From NCBI GenBank assembly GCA_021442155.1, contig CM038222.1, positions 17,267,908 through 17,331,907 on the forward strand: a DNA stretch of 64,000 nt, read 5' to 3'. The translations under genes were made by a program, and so were the position numbers. Source of the stretch: Cymbidium sinense. Its lineage: Eukaryota; Streptophyta; Magnoliopsida; Asparagales; Orchidaceae. Positions 36,177 to 48,400 of the stretch are shown here, in pieces. Positions within the stretch are counted from its first letter, which is position 1. Every line of letters begins with the position of its first letter. The notes under the pieces were generated by a model. The model saw only the letters and a list, made by a program, of their open reading frames with translations. It made no database searches and was not told where the DNA came from.

Positions 36177-37754
36177 TTTCTTAAATACATGTGCATGTAT
36201 AAAAGAAATGCATGGAAAAAGAATCCTGCAAAAGTTTATGTTTGTTTGATTGGTTTGTTTATTTAGTTTATATGTGTGAGGTGGAATTCCTTCTTAAGTC
36301 ATGACATAAGAGTGTATAGGAAAGGATTTAAACAAGTGTTATGTCCTTTTCAAATGGACTATACACTTTGCAAATCCTATACAATTCTATGTTAAGAAAG
36401 AGACAGGAGAATCACATAACACATTTTATACTCACATGCAAACTTATAAATAATTATAAGTAGCATACCTTTTAGTTATGATATTGATTTATGAGTTTTA
36501 AAAAAAATTGTATTTAATAGTCATAATATCCATTCATATTCTTACTTTAGCTAAAACATGAAATTTGACATAAAGGAAACATTTCATTTTTAATTTGACT
36601 TTCAAAAAGCATGAATGCATGATTTTCATATGACATACACATTTAGCATAATGGAAAAGAAATAAAGTGATGAAAGCAAGTAAATTCATTCACCCTAATT
36701 AATTCCTAAAGACAATCTTATGAGATAGGATTATTTAAAGAAAATCAAATTTGGTTTAAAAAAAAATTTGTTTTATTTGAGATTGATTTGAATTTAAGAA
36801 ATGTGAAGAGGTTTGCTGGTCCTAACCCATTTCTCACATGTGTATGTTATTTTAGTTCAATTTTAGAATCACTAGATGATTTTTTTATATTTTGTTTAGG
36901 TTAAGGTATGAATTTAGTGCATTAATTACCCCTTACCTACACCACTTCAATATATTTAATCAAATAATTACGAGCCAATGTATGACATAAAATCATGAAT
37001 TTAAATCCAATGCACCTAGGAAAGAAAGAAAGGACCTAATGCAATTGGCTCATAATTAGTGATTAATTAAGTTAAAGGGTTTAATTTAAGTACTTTCATA
37101 ACCCTTCCTACACATGTGGGTTACATTTTGATTTCCTTTAGCTACTTAGGTTATTGAGCACCTAAGTACCTACCCAATATGAATTTGTTAAGTTTTCGAG
37201 TGTTTTGAAAATTTTATCAAGTAATTAATTAGATGATTAGTGGATTAGCCCTTAATTAAGTTTGAATTAAGGAAAGAAAGGGGTTTAGGGAATGGCTTAT
37301 GGAAAATTCACCAAATCCATTCAATAAACCTCTTCTTCACTTAATCAAGGCTAAATTAACTTAATAAAAGGATTCGGCCAGTATTCATATGCTTAATTAA
37401 TCTTAATTATATAAAGAGAGTGATTAAGGATCCATTAATTGATTTTTTCTAATCAATAAATCCCAAGAAAATTAAGAGAAGCAGAAGTCATCCCATTAAA
37501 TGCATCTTAGAAATTTGAAAAGAATTGATGAAGTAATTAGGGAGTAATTAAGGTTATTAAGTTTTTATTAAAACCTTAATTAAGGAAAATGCACTGTTCA
37601 AAATCCATTAGAAATAATTTTAGATTATTCCTCTTTGAATTATCTTCACAATGCTTTTTATTTGATAGATTTTCTAATTTTTCTACATTTAGTTATGTTA
37701 TTTTGAAGTTTCCATGTTTATTAGGTAATTAAATCCTTAATTATATGATTAATC

Positions 37755-38100
37755 CCGTAAGTGCCACGTGGACCGCTGATGCAGCATGCACTGTCCATGT
37801 GGCATGATAGGATTCGTCACTTAAGTTGTCACATCCTACCACATAAGTGGCGATGCTACACACTTTCTCCTCACTCATCCGATCAAAGTTCAGATTGTTG
37901 AGATCGAGCTTGCGGTTCTTAAGGGGTGAATCAGGGGATCCTATGCATCTTGATCATGATCGTATATCCAAAATGTACAGATGGATGGCCCATGATCCAT
38001 CATTGAGCTCGCCTACGATAGAGGGAAATTCCACTCTCTAGGGCAATATCTGAGCTCGATTGAGCTTGGATTGAGCTCAAACTTAACCCACACCATCAAG
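37755..38100. promoter_or_regulatory. Conserved GC-richer LTR block (E1 LTR)
   Basis: It starts with GTGCCACGTGGACC and CCATGTGGCATG, followed by CATCCGATCAAAGTT and further GATC motifs. It is equivalent to the blocks in the other LTRs. A cis-regulatory role is inferred from conservation only. Confidence 0.4.
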
Positions 38101-39039
38101 AAGTAAGGGGATGAAGATCTAATGGTCAAATTCTCATGGGGTGAAACTTTCCTTCGAAAAAGACCAAGAAAAATTCAAATTATGCTCAATTTTGAATAGT
38201 ACCTCAATGGAGGTTTTCGCCACATTCCCAATTGTTGAGGTAGACTCGCCTAGTGGAGATGAAGCCCTGTTAAATATTTGAGGAGTTCAGGTTGAGTGGA
38301 TCTTCATATGGACCAATCTCACCTTCAAATTCTCACGGCCTTGATCAAAGTCCCCTCTCCCTTGCCTTTGGAACTTGGAAGAAGACTTGGATGAACTCGA
38401 TTAGGTTCCTTGAGAGTGCTTGCAAGAGGAATTGGGTTGATATTGTGCATTGGATCAGATTAAAAAATGGTGGAGCTCCCTTATTTTTAGCTTTAATAAA
38501 TCGAGAAGAGCAGAAATGGAGATGGCTCTAGAAAGTTTGGGAAGACTTGGAAATGCTTGCTTTGAGATCCCTAAGCTCAATCGAGTATGAGTGTGTTGAA
38601 TTGAAATGAAATTAGGAGGAGTATATCTCCCCCTTGAAGAATCTAGCGGCCAAGCTTCCCTTTGACATTTTGATCAAATTCACATTATGCAATGGGTTTA
38701 TTTGGCCATTCAGGGTTGCATGTGATTCAGTTTTGGGCAGAGGGGGTAGTGGAGAAGTTGCCATGTGCAAAACAAGGTGTGGGAGTGATTCCCATGTGCT
38801 TCTTTTAAGTGAGTGGTTAGTTTTGACCTTGGGTTGGGTTTGGCTGACCCAATCACATTGGGCTAAGTGCACCATGCTCACTAGTTTCCACTTGGTCCAC
38901 TAAGAAAGTGTCAAGTGGTCATTAGATGTATATGGCCAAATTCTAAGTGGAATTAGCCACAGGTTACCCCTTGACATAGAGGGAAAAATGGTCATTTGGC
39001 TTGGATTTTTGTTTGAATATGTTTAGTATGATTGAAAAA

Positions 39040-40240
39040 GGGGTTGGGCCAAGTTTCAAGGAATTTGGAGTTACTTTGATATGATTTGGCTCATGTTGAC
39101 CCATTTAGATCAAAATGGGTCAACTGGGTCAAGTTGACTAATTGGTTAAATTGGGTCAAACTAAGGGTTGGGTCAAGTTCATATGACCATATGAATTGAT
39201 TTGGCATATTTGCTTTGGTTCCATTTGATTTATATTTAGATTTAGTTCATTTGATTTCATTTAGGTCAAATGGGTCAAGTTGACTAATTTGACCCATTTG
39301 ACCAATTTGGGTTAGGTCATGGGTTGGTTTAGGTTTCATTGGTCATATGAAATGTATTGGTATCTTTGTTTCCAATCAATTTTGGTTTAATTTGATTTTG
39401 GCTCAATTTGACCTTTTAGGTCAAGCTGGGTTCAAGGTCAATTGGGCTAGGTTGGGTCTAGTTGGCCCATTGAGGTTTTGGTCAAGTTCAACAAGTGATT
39501 TGGAATGAACTTGACCCATTAGTTTCAATTAATTTGGCTTAGATCAAGTTTTGACACATTTTGACTTTTTACATCAAGTTGGGTCAACTTGGGTCAAGTG
39601 GCCAATTGGGCTAGGTTAAGCTCAAATGATGATTTGGTCCAATTCAAACATTGATCATTAATGAGTTTTGATCAATGGTTTCAATCAATTTGGCCTATGG
39701 TGAATTTTGGCTAGTTTAGATTTTGTTTTGGCTAAGGTTGACTTGGTCAACCCTTAGGTTTGACTTGGCTTGACCCAATTTGAGTGATTGATCATCTTAT
39801 GATGATTGTTGCTCACAATGTGAGGCTTGGTTGGGCTTAGTTCAATCCAATTTAGATAGGATTAGAATTTGGCTCACAAGGTGGTACTTTAGGTCACCTT
39901 CGGTCAAGTGAGCCTAAGTGGGTGAATTGACTTGATTAAGGCTTGAATCAAGTTTGATTGAACTCACATATGGACTTATGATTGAAATATAAATCCATTA
40001 ACAACTGGTTTGAAGTCAAATGGGTTTTGATTCATTTGACAATTTCAAGTTCAAAGCGGTGAACATGAGTTTGATTTTTTAATTTAGATTTGATTTTATG
40101 ATTGAAGTTTGTATTTATATTTGGGTTTGTGATTGAAGGATTGATTGAGTCATGAACAAAAAATCAAGAGTTTGGCTTGATTTGAAATTGATTTAGCTAA
40201 GTTCAAGAATTTGACTTGAAAGGCTTAGGTTGAATTTGGA
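39040..40240 (-). promoter_or_regulatory. TTGACC (W-box-like) cluster in U3 of the E1 LTR
   Basis: Between about 39,110 and 39,310 alone I count at least eight GGTCAA or TTGACC hexamers, for example GGGTCAACTGGGTCAAG at 39,117-39,133. On the transcribed (minus) strand most read TTGACC. The tract then fades into TTTGGATTTG-type low complexity toward 40,700. Confidence 0.5.
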
Positions 40241-40908
40241 TTTGAATTTTGAATTTATTTTTGGATTGATGAATTTATATTTCATTTATATTTATAAATA
40301 TAAATGAGAATATAAATGGGTTATGAGAAAATATCTTAGATTTTATTTTATTTGGATTTGATTTAGGCTAAGTCCAAGAATTTGACTTGAAGGCTTAAGT
40401 TGAATTTTCATTGAATTTTGATTTGAATTTTAAATTTATTTTTGGATTGATGAATTTATATTTCATTTATGTTTGTGAATATAAATGAGAATATAAATGG
40501 GTTATGAGAAATTTTCTTTAATTTGATTTAATTTCGATTTGATTTAGGCTAAGTCCATAAGATATAATGAAAGTGACTTAGGAAAGATTTTTGAACTTGG
40601 AATTTCAATCATGGGTTTCAATCATTTGGAATTGATTTGAGTTTGGAGAAAATCAATTAAGTTGGAATTGATTTGAGTTTGACTTGAAAGAAGAAAGTGA
40701 GGATTTGGTTCAAGCTAAAGGATAGGTAAATTTACTTAACACTCCTAAGGCATGACCTATTCCCGTGGCTAACTCTTATAAGTCTCTAGGGTTAGGATGA
40801 GTGTCCACCTAATCACTAGATATGTCTTAAGACTAAGGAACTCTTAAAGTCTAAGAAGTCCTATGTCTAAGATGGAGGGGTTGAGAGCTCATCCTAAAAA
40901 TGAGGTCA

Positions 40909-43870
40909 AAATCCTTAAGGATAGTTATTGCACCTGACTTGTAGTTGTGCTCAAGCCAGTCTTTGAAGGTGATGCAGTCATCTAAAACATGGCATAATTT
41001 ACGATGGTAAGAGAAAAAGTTAGGATCATTGCTCTTGCTCACTTCCTCCAACCTCTTAGGCTTTGGTAATTGAAAACCAGGCTTTTTTAAGAGGTTCTTA
41101 AGGATTTTTCTGGCTACTTCCCTCTTGAATGAATATGGTTTGTTTAATTTGTCCAGAAGAGTAGTGGATAGTAGCTACCGACGATAGATAGGAGTACCAC
41201 TGATGAGTATTCTGCTGAGGAGATGGTGGTGATGGCCATTGATGCAGCTATGGTGGCTGGTATGATGACCGAGGTGGTGATAGAGGCGATGGATGTGGAG
41301 GCTTCTGAGCTCTAGGTCTCTCAAACTGAATTATAATTGGCTGCTTCCCCCTGTAACTAATGCCACTGCCATTGGCTTCTTCTCAAAAACTTTCTACAAT
41401 TTAGGCTTGGATGATTGGTCTTGGAAAGTTAACTGTTTGGCTTCTCCTTGTAGACTAGTTGCCTTATCGATTAGCTTTTCAAAGGTTTTGATAGTAAATC
41501 CCTTGAGCATGAAAGCAACTCGGCCATGAATATTCTTTAGAAGAATTTCTATGACATCTTTTATTTAGATTATTTCATACTCAGGTTTCTCCACCTGAGA
41601 ATATAATCAATGATGGACTCACCTGAGTTTTGTTGTGCTACAATAAGATCTCCTATAGTCACCCTTTGTTGAGCTCCAGCAAACCTCATAATGAAGAGTT
41701 GCTCCAACTCAACAAATGCCTTTACCAAACTGTTGGGTAATTCAACATACCAATCAAATGTAATTCTTGAAAGACTATTGATGAATAAGCAAAAGAGAAG
41801 TGCATTGCTACCACCAATGTTGCAATAGATAGCTTTAAAGTGCACTATATGCTACCGAGGGTTCCCACTATTATCAAAAATCTTGAAAGAAGATGACTTG
41901 CACCAATGCTTCTCTCACTTGATGTTCCATCATTTATTTTATTTCCTTCTCCTATATGGAGGTACTATCTATGACCTTCCTATGCAGACTTCCACTATCC
42001 TGATCCATGGAAGATGCACTCTTGCAAAAATCTAAAATAAGTAGGAGCTTAGGTCGATCGGTCTCCACAGGATTGGACTGTAAAATTGGGGCTTGGTTCT
42101 GTAGTGCAAGAACTATTGCTAATAAGTCTTCGATCCTCCTTTTCATTCTACTGACTTGCTCGTCCTTCTGCTTAAGCTATTGGAGAAGGTGCTGGGTTGA
42201 ATAAGCAGTGTCATCCTCTTCAACCACAATACCTTCCTGACTATGATGGTCTCTATGAAGGGATCCTCGGGTATCGACTATATGAACTTCTACTAGGTCC
42301 TCAAATATATCATCCTCATCAGGGTCAAAGGCCACCCTACTCTCTTCCTGATCTAACTGATTGCTCCTAAGAAGTTTTTTCTTCTTTGCAAAGTAGTTTT
42401 CTAGATTGTCATCTAAAGAATGGTCTCCAACTCTTCTGACGGCACAAACACTACATTGTAAGGTTGTGTTCACGACTGCATCCATTAATCGCTACTAAAT
42501 AGATGTTCTAACTAGGAGGGTCAACTACTGTGGGAACTATGATATCATCCCCCCTTCCTCTAGTACTGCTACTGATTGTGGTGGTGTCACTACGATGATA
42601 CTTTTGGGTCTCCAATCCCTCTTTGCCACGGCTGAAGTGGGAGATCGAATGGGGGAGCTCAACCTAACCTCAGCTGATGCCACAGATGGAGTGGGATCCT
42701 TAGGCCATAGCCAGATCACCAATGGGGATTTTCTCTCCTCAGACATAGACTTCAAGATCTTGGTGGGAACTATGAAAAGGAGAACTTGAATAGGTGACGG
42801 TGGATGGGGAATGGAGTGGTGTGATGGTGGTAACACCGATTGCCCTCCGGGACTCTCGGTGACTGGTGGTCAATATTATGCTATCAAGCGATGTGGCCAC
42901 CAATCGGGAAAATCAACAATGGTGAAGTCCACTGACTATCGGGCGTACCTCTAGCTCTCTCTCTCCTGCCCACTTGGGCTACTACTCTGGCCTCAGCGGC
43001 CCTCTCCCTACTGATCTAACCACTGACACTATGAGGAATCACTAAACTCAGATTAAGCAATGCACTGGACTTTGAGTGTCCGTAGGCTCTTCCAACCTAG
43101 CGAAGAACTGTCTTGAGATTGGCATAGAGCTTCCTCTGCCCCCTAGCGATTTTCATAGTGAGATGGTGGTGGAGATAGTGTTGTGATCCTCATAACATCT
43201 TCCTCTCCATCTAAACTAGAGAAGGGGTGGAATCTACTGTCACCCAAGAAAGGGGTGACCTCCCATGGAGAACCTTACTCGAAAATGTGAGAGGTAGCAT
43301 CGATCTCATTGGCTGCTTTCTCGTGATGCCACTTGATCATTTTATTTTTATTATGGCATTGAGTATGGGTGAGTAGGGTAGAGCAAGAATTGGAACCTAC
43401 CTCAAAAGTAGGGGAAACTATCTCAGGTTCCAAGATAGCTTTCACCTTTAATGGGACCAAAGAGGAGGTGTTAGCTCGCACCGGGGTTGTAGTAGGGACA
43501 ACAACAATAGACTAAACTAGCAAGGGAACCACTAGCACAGACTCTATTGAAATTGACATAAGCTGAACTATAACTGGCACCGCTATAGGAACCTCCATGG
43601 CCTTCCTCTTCAATGAGGGGAACTTAGAGTCAGAAGGGATGTCCAAATAGATAAGTGGCATTTGTCCCTCCACCTCCTCCCTACTGACCATTGTGAGGGC
43701 TGTCCCCTCACAAGTAACTCAGACTCCCTCAAAACCATGACCAAAGTAATCAAATATGCGGCATCGATCGAGGTGAGATTGGCCTAATCCAATGCCAGAT
43801 CTACACCCGAGGGGAAGGAGAAAACAAACTTGTTAAGATCCATGGGAGATAAACTGACTGATGATTGTAA
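40909..43870 (-). pseudogene. E2 gag and upstream frame (partial Tat/Ogre-like element)
   Basis: Minus-strand pieces, in transcription order: a start region near 43,850 (VFSFPSGVDLALD), a Pro/Ser-rich piece at 42,537-42,836, an acidic piece at 42,177-42,485, a Gln-rich piece at 41,952-42,146, the Gag domain at 41,570-41,845 (ITFDWYVELPNSLVKAFVEL, QRVTIGDLIVAQQNSGESII), and the zinc-knuckle region at about 40,909-41,051 (FFSYHRKLCHVLDDCITFKD, with first Cys lost). The Gag domain is better preserved than in E1. The frame is cut at 40,909, where the E1 LTR starts, and no protease, RT or other pol part of E2 is present. Confidence 0.8.
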
Positions 43871-43974
43871 AAGAACTAACTGTGTTGATATCATTGTATC
43901 TATTGAAATATAACTAAGTCAGACCTTTGCTTTGATATTTATCTTCAAAAATTAATTTATGATATAAATTTGAA

Positions 43975-45000
43975 ATTTTGAACCCACACTTAATAAATTT
44001 AAGTATGCTAAGTGGGTTCATTGAGTTGGAGAGATTTGAGGAGAGTCATTGCCATTGAATTTTGATTTTTGATTTATAACCTTCATTCAACAAATTTGAG
44101 TATGTTGAATGAGGTTCATTCATTTGAGGACTTTAGAGATGTATTATTTTGTTTATCCTTTGTTTGAAAATTTTGATTTGATGTTTGGAGTCTTCACTTA
44201 GCAAATTTAGGTATGTTAAGTGAGATTCAAGTGTATGTTTGAAAATATTTTTGAAAATATGTTTGTTTGTTTATGATGTGTGTCATGTGTTTAATTTGTT
44301 GAATTTGATTTGAAAATGGGATCCTTACTTAGCAAATTTAAGTATGCTAAGTAAGGCCCAAATATGTTTGATGTATTTTAATTTGATTTGAAAAATAAGA
44401 CATTTACTTAACAAATTTGGGTATGCTAAGTATGGCTCAAATGTGTTTGATGAGTTTGTTTTATTTTGTTTTGAAAGAGGGAAACTTCAATTTAACAAAT
44501 GTGATATGTTAAGTAGAGTCCAATTTATTTTTAATTTTGAAAGATGGAACTCTCATTTGACAAATTTGGGTATGTCAAATGGTTTTCATTTGTATTTGAT
44601 TTGTTTGTGATTTTGAAAAGAGAACTTATACTTAGCAAATGTGGGTATGTTAAGTCTAATTTGTTTTGATTTTGAAAAGGGGAATTCTCATTTGATAAAT
44701 TTAGGTGTGTCAAATAGAATTCAATTATATCTATTGATTTTTAAAGATGGAATTTTTATGTGTGATATTGCTTTTGAAAAGGGAAACTCTAACTTAGCAC
44801 ATATGCAATGTGTTAAATGAAATTTAAATTTTATGTCATGATTTCATTTGAAAATAGCATCTTCATCCAACAAACCTAGATATATTAGAATAGAGATATC
44901 TATTTTCAAAAATGTTCTTTTAAAAAATGGATTTTAAAATTATTTGATTTTGATTTTGAAAAGAACATCCATGTAATAATTGTAGACATTGTTAAATGAG
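43975..45000 (-). repeat. Second hairpin array (E2 leader)
   Basis: About ten to twelve hairpins of the same design as at 30,985-32,930. Examples are CATTCAAC/GTTGAATG (44,093), CTTACTTAGC/GCTAAGTAAG (44,325) and CATTTGAC/GTCAAATG (44,553), all around AAATTTRRGTAT loops. The CATTTGAC stem is not seen in E1. It lies between the E2 primer-site candidate and E2 gag. The array decays toward 45,000. Confidence 0.85.
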
Positions 45001-45199
45001 GTTTGGTTATCTTTAAATCTTTTTGAAAATTTTATGTAAATATTTTTTCATGTGACTTCTAATTAATTTGAAAAGTTTTTTTTGAAAATAATATTTTTGC
45101 AAAGGATTTATTATGGGATGAACCTTGCCTCACCAAGAGGGTGGTAAAGAGGTTCTAAAAATTTTTAGTCATCTCCTTTAGATTAGTTAGTTTATTTTT

Positions 45200-45430
45200 A
45201 TCTATTGGGGGAACCCAATTGGGGTTTTAAGACCTAGGGAAAGTGAGGCCCTAAAACCTAAAAGATGTTGGCTAGCTTTGCTTATGGATGAAATAAGCTA
45301 AGTGCTAATGGAAAGAAAGATAGTCTTGGGCTTATATAAAATATAAGTCCACTATCGATGCTTGGAGGCAATAACTATCTACTAAATATGAAGAGAGGAC
45401 CCTCCCCAGTGGAGTCATCAAAAAAATTTA
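45200..45430 (-). promoter_or_regulatory. E2 leader: primer-site candidate and conserved stem
   Basis: The minus strand reads TGATGACTCCACTGGGGAGG from 45,420 backward, 10 nt from the LTR start at 45,431. This is the same layout as E1. GGTTTTAAGACC and GGCCCTAAAACC form the same stem near 45,222-45,260. Confidence 0.5.
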
Positions 45431-48400
45431 TGGTGTTTATTATTTAGATGTTGGATACCACACAAATCTTAGGTGATACTTATTGAAGTGATCGAGTATG
45501 ACATTAAGGAATGATGCACTATCTTGAAAGATACAAATCACCACCCTATAATAGATCTAACCACCTAATAAGGACTCCTAAGGCATGATGGGTCTTCACA
45601 TGTACCAGAGATCTTTCCCCCACTTTATATAAAAAAGTAAAGTAAGGTTTATATTAAGTCAGGTTCATTAAGTTCCCTATGGAGGCAAGCCCACATAGTT
45701 AATTACATCCTAAGGAGTGAGAATTTTGTAAAAATACTCTTGATTAAAGTAGACAGTTAGGGTCTCCAAATATTTCAAGACTAGACTATCAAAGGATTAG
45801 TTGTATTAGAAAATCAAGTGGAAAAACTCAAGGAGAAGACTTATTATCAAAGCCAAAGAAAATTAGTAGGAAATGCTCATGATACTAGGAAACCTAGTGA
45901 GCATTCCAACCTACCCTATAATGGGGAATTATATGTTTGAAGTTGGAGAGTTTATTTATTTGAGTTAAAATTTTATTAGAAAGCTAGGACTTATAATCAA
46001 ACAACACAAGATTATGGAAATGCCAAAGAGGTGAAGATTTATACTAGTAGGCTGAAGGAAACAACTACCTCATATCCTAAATTTGGAGAGCTTTGACATA
46101 AACCAAAGCATGACCTAAGTCTAATCAAAGATGGGTGTATGGTTTACCCCCACAAGAGAAGGTAAATCACCTGACTACTGGAATTACAACTGCCTAGAGT
46201 GGTAGCTAACTAACTCGTCCTACACTTTAAAACCATGTAGGTAAGTCATATGATTTTGCAAGATAGTTAGGTTATTATTATTTAGAAAGGGACTAAAGTC
46301 TTTAAACCCACTCCCTAAAGAGACTGGAGCATGAGTGGTATGAGTAATGACTAAATCTAATGCAAATATTTTCCATTTTTATTTGATTTTTTTGACTCTT
46401 CATTTTGACAAAGGCCATTAGGATTTCTTATGCCAAAATGCCTGTTGAAATGAGATTATGGGCTAAATATTAGAGATAGAGGTGTTTTCCATCACAGAGG
46501 AGACCCTTAAAGGTCAATTCTTCCCCTATCGTGCAAAGATGGAAATCTTTTCTTAGAAGAGTGAGACAATATAAATGCATGATGTTAAACATACAACATT
46601 CAGATAAGGGTTTGCTAAATCTTTTAATTATCTTGTTTAATGCCTAAGTTTTATGGTGAGGTTATGAATTATAGAATATTTTAGTTATGAGTTGTAGTTG
46701 GGTAAAAAATTATTTTTTCCTAAGAGTCTAATCGCATCCAAGCCACACATTAAATCATCAAACATATAAGAAACTAAGAAAAGCATGTCATTTCTAATGT
46801 GCAATGTTAAACATAACATCATTCACTTTTATAAAAAATTAATGCAAAAGAATAAAAGTCTGTCGGTATCGATGTACAACCGAAAAGAAAGATACTTACA
46901 ATTACAAATGATAATGGGTCAAATCTTCAAGTCTTCATGTCTCGTTCATTTCTTTGTATTTATTCTCTTTTAATTTGGTAGGCTTCAAGGTATCACATGG
47001 CACCCTAAGACTAAGCCTTCTGGCCAGTGCTCATCCTAAACTTCCATAGCACTAATCATAATTCACAATCCAAAATTACATTAAAATAAGATAAATAAAT
47101 CAAACTACACCTGCAAAATAAGTATTAGCTAAACACACATATAACCCAAGCAGATATATTTATAATTTGGACTTAGCACCCTACACATGGGTAACCAAGC
47201 TCCCAAGCTCACATGTCCTAACTTGGATTATGCTCAAGGGCTTAAGCAACCTGGAAAGAGAGCATTTATATTTACTTATCTGTGGCCCCTTAAGCATAAT
47301 CCTCTGTAAAAAATGTGATTAGACTAATCACTGCCTAACATCTAGTTTATGAAATATACACCATAACATTCTGTCTAAAATAATACATCACAAAATAAAT
47401 ATATACATCACACCATGTATTATCCTACATAAAGCTAAAAGTGGTGACATAATTCTAATGTGTGTGTATTAAGGCTTGTGTGGCATGTCTTAACTAGCAT
47501 TAGTGTTGTAAAATTCTAAGAGTGAAGGATTCAATTTAGCATCAAAAGTTGATTTCACTTTAAGTGGTTTAATTAATTTGAGAACTTTAATTTGTGTTTT
47601 CTTTTGTTTCATATGGCCTACACTTAGCAACTAGGTGTTGTAAAGAGAAGAAAAGAGGCTGCCCTCTTTTATCCCAACCCTAAGCCACTTTCTAAAACAT
47701 GTTGATTTAATTTGATTTTCTTTAGTGAATGGCTTATTACACATTTTAAATTAATTCTAAGTTTAGGTTAACTTTAAATGATTCCATTAAATTTGAAAGG
47801 CATCTTAAGATTAATTTGATTGAATTACTATCACATGATATAAATTTAATCATTCCTTTCCATCACATGTAACATGCATATGATTAAATCCTAAGTATAC
47901 CTGAACATACAATATGATTTAGCGCACTTAAATGATGGATGTGAACATGTACATTTAAAGTTTATATTTTTCATTTAATTGAATTATTTCATCATATTAA
48001 TTTGAAGCTCTATCCAAATTCAAATACAAAAATACATAAGGATAAAATTAAACAGGTATGTGCCATTGTTAAACTAGAGAAGTGAGGTAATCAAATGACC
48101 TCCTTGGAGCTAGATAAAGTCTCGTATTCTCGGGATGTCCAGACTATAGACCCATTTGCATTCAAATATATGTAAATTTATATATATGAATGTAGGAAAT
48201 GAAGCTTCCAACTATATGACTAGTTAAAATGAATGCATGTAATTTTAGTAGAAAAGAGAGATTTTCATCCTTCAGCCACATATGCACACATATGTAAAGA
48301 GAAATGAGCAAGTATGTGCCTTTGTTAACCAAGGAAGTGATATAATCAATGACCTCCTTGGAGCTAACTAAAGCCTCATATTCTAGGATGTTTAGACTAT

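Larger units (their letters stand above)
11702..40908 (-). mobile_element. E1: giant Tat/Ogre-like Ty3/gypsy retrotransposon (mosaic, decayed)
   Basis: The composite spans about 29 kb and reads on the minus strand. It runs: LTR at 33,333-40,908, primer-binding-site candidate, hairpin leader, gag, protease, RT, RNase H, second RNase H, tandem-repeat 3' region, polypurine candidate, LTR at 11,702-17,031. Dual RNase H domains, very long LTRs and a tandem array before the 3' LTR fit the Tat/Ogre lineage. No integrase was recognised. The flanking LTRs differ in length (7.6 against 5.3 kb) and belong to different subfamilies. The 5 bases outside each end do not match, so this may be a recombinant rather than one insertion. 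All coding parts are broken. Confidence 0.7.
33333..40908 (-). mobile_element. Complete 7.6 kb LTR, subfamily B (5' LTR position of E1)
   Basis: Plus-strand limits are TGGTGAAATT at 33,333 and ATGAGGTCA at 40,908 (TG...CA). It contains the conserved LTR modules in order: 33,440-33,960, 33,980-34,620, 34,840-35,520, a single ~90-bp element (36,089-36,176), an AT-rich part, the GC block 37,755-38,100, and the GGTCAA-rich tract from about 39,040. It is flanked inside by the primer-site candidate and outside directly by gag sequence of E2. The inverted fragment at 8,016-11,698 is its closest relative in the window. Confidence 0.8.

Noticed and set aside
38612..38903. Overlapping 89-codon frames on both strands
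   Set aside because: They sit in the LTR downstream of the GC block; overlap on both strands and lack of conservation in other LTR copies point to chance.
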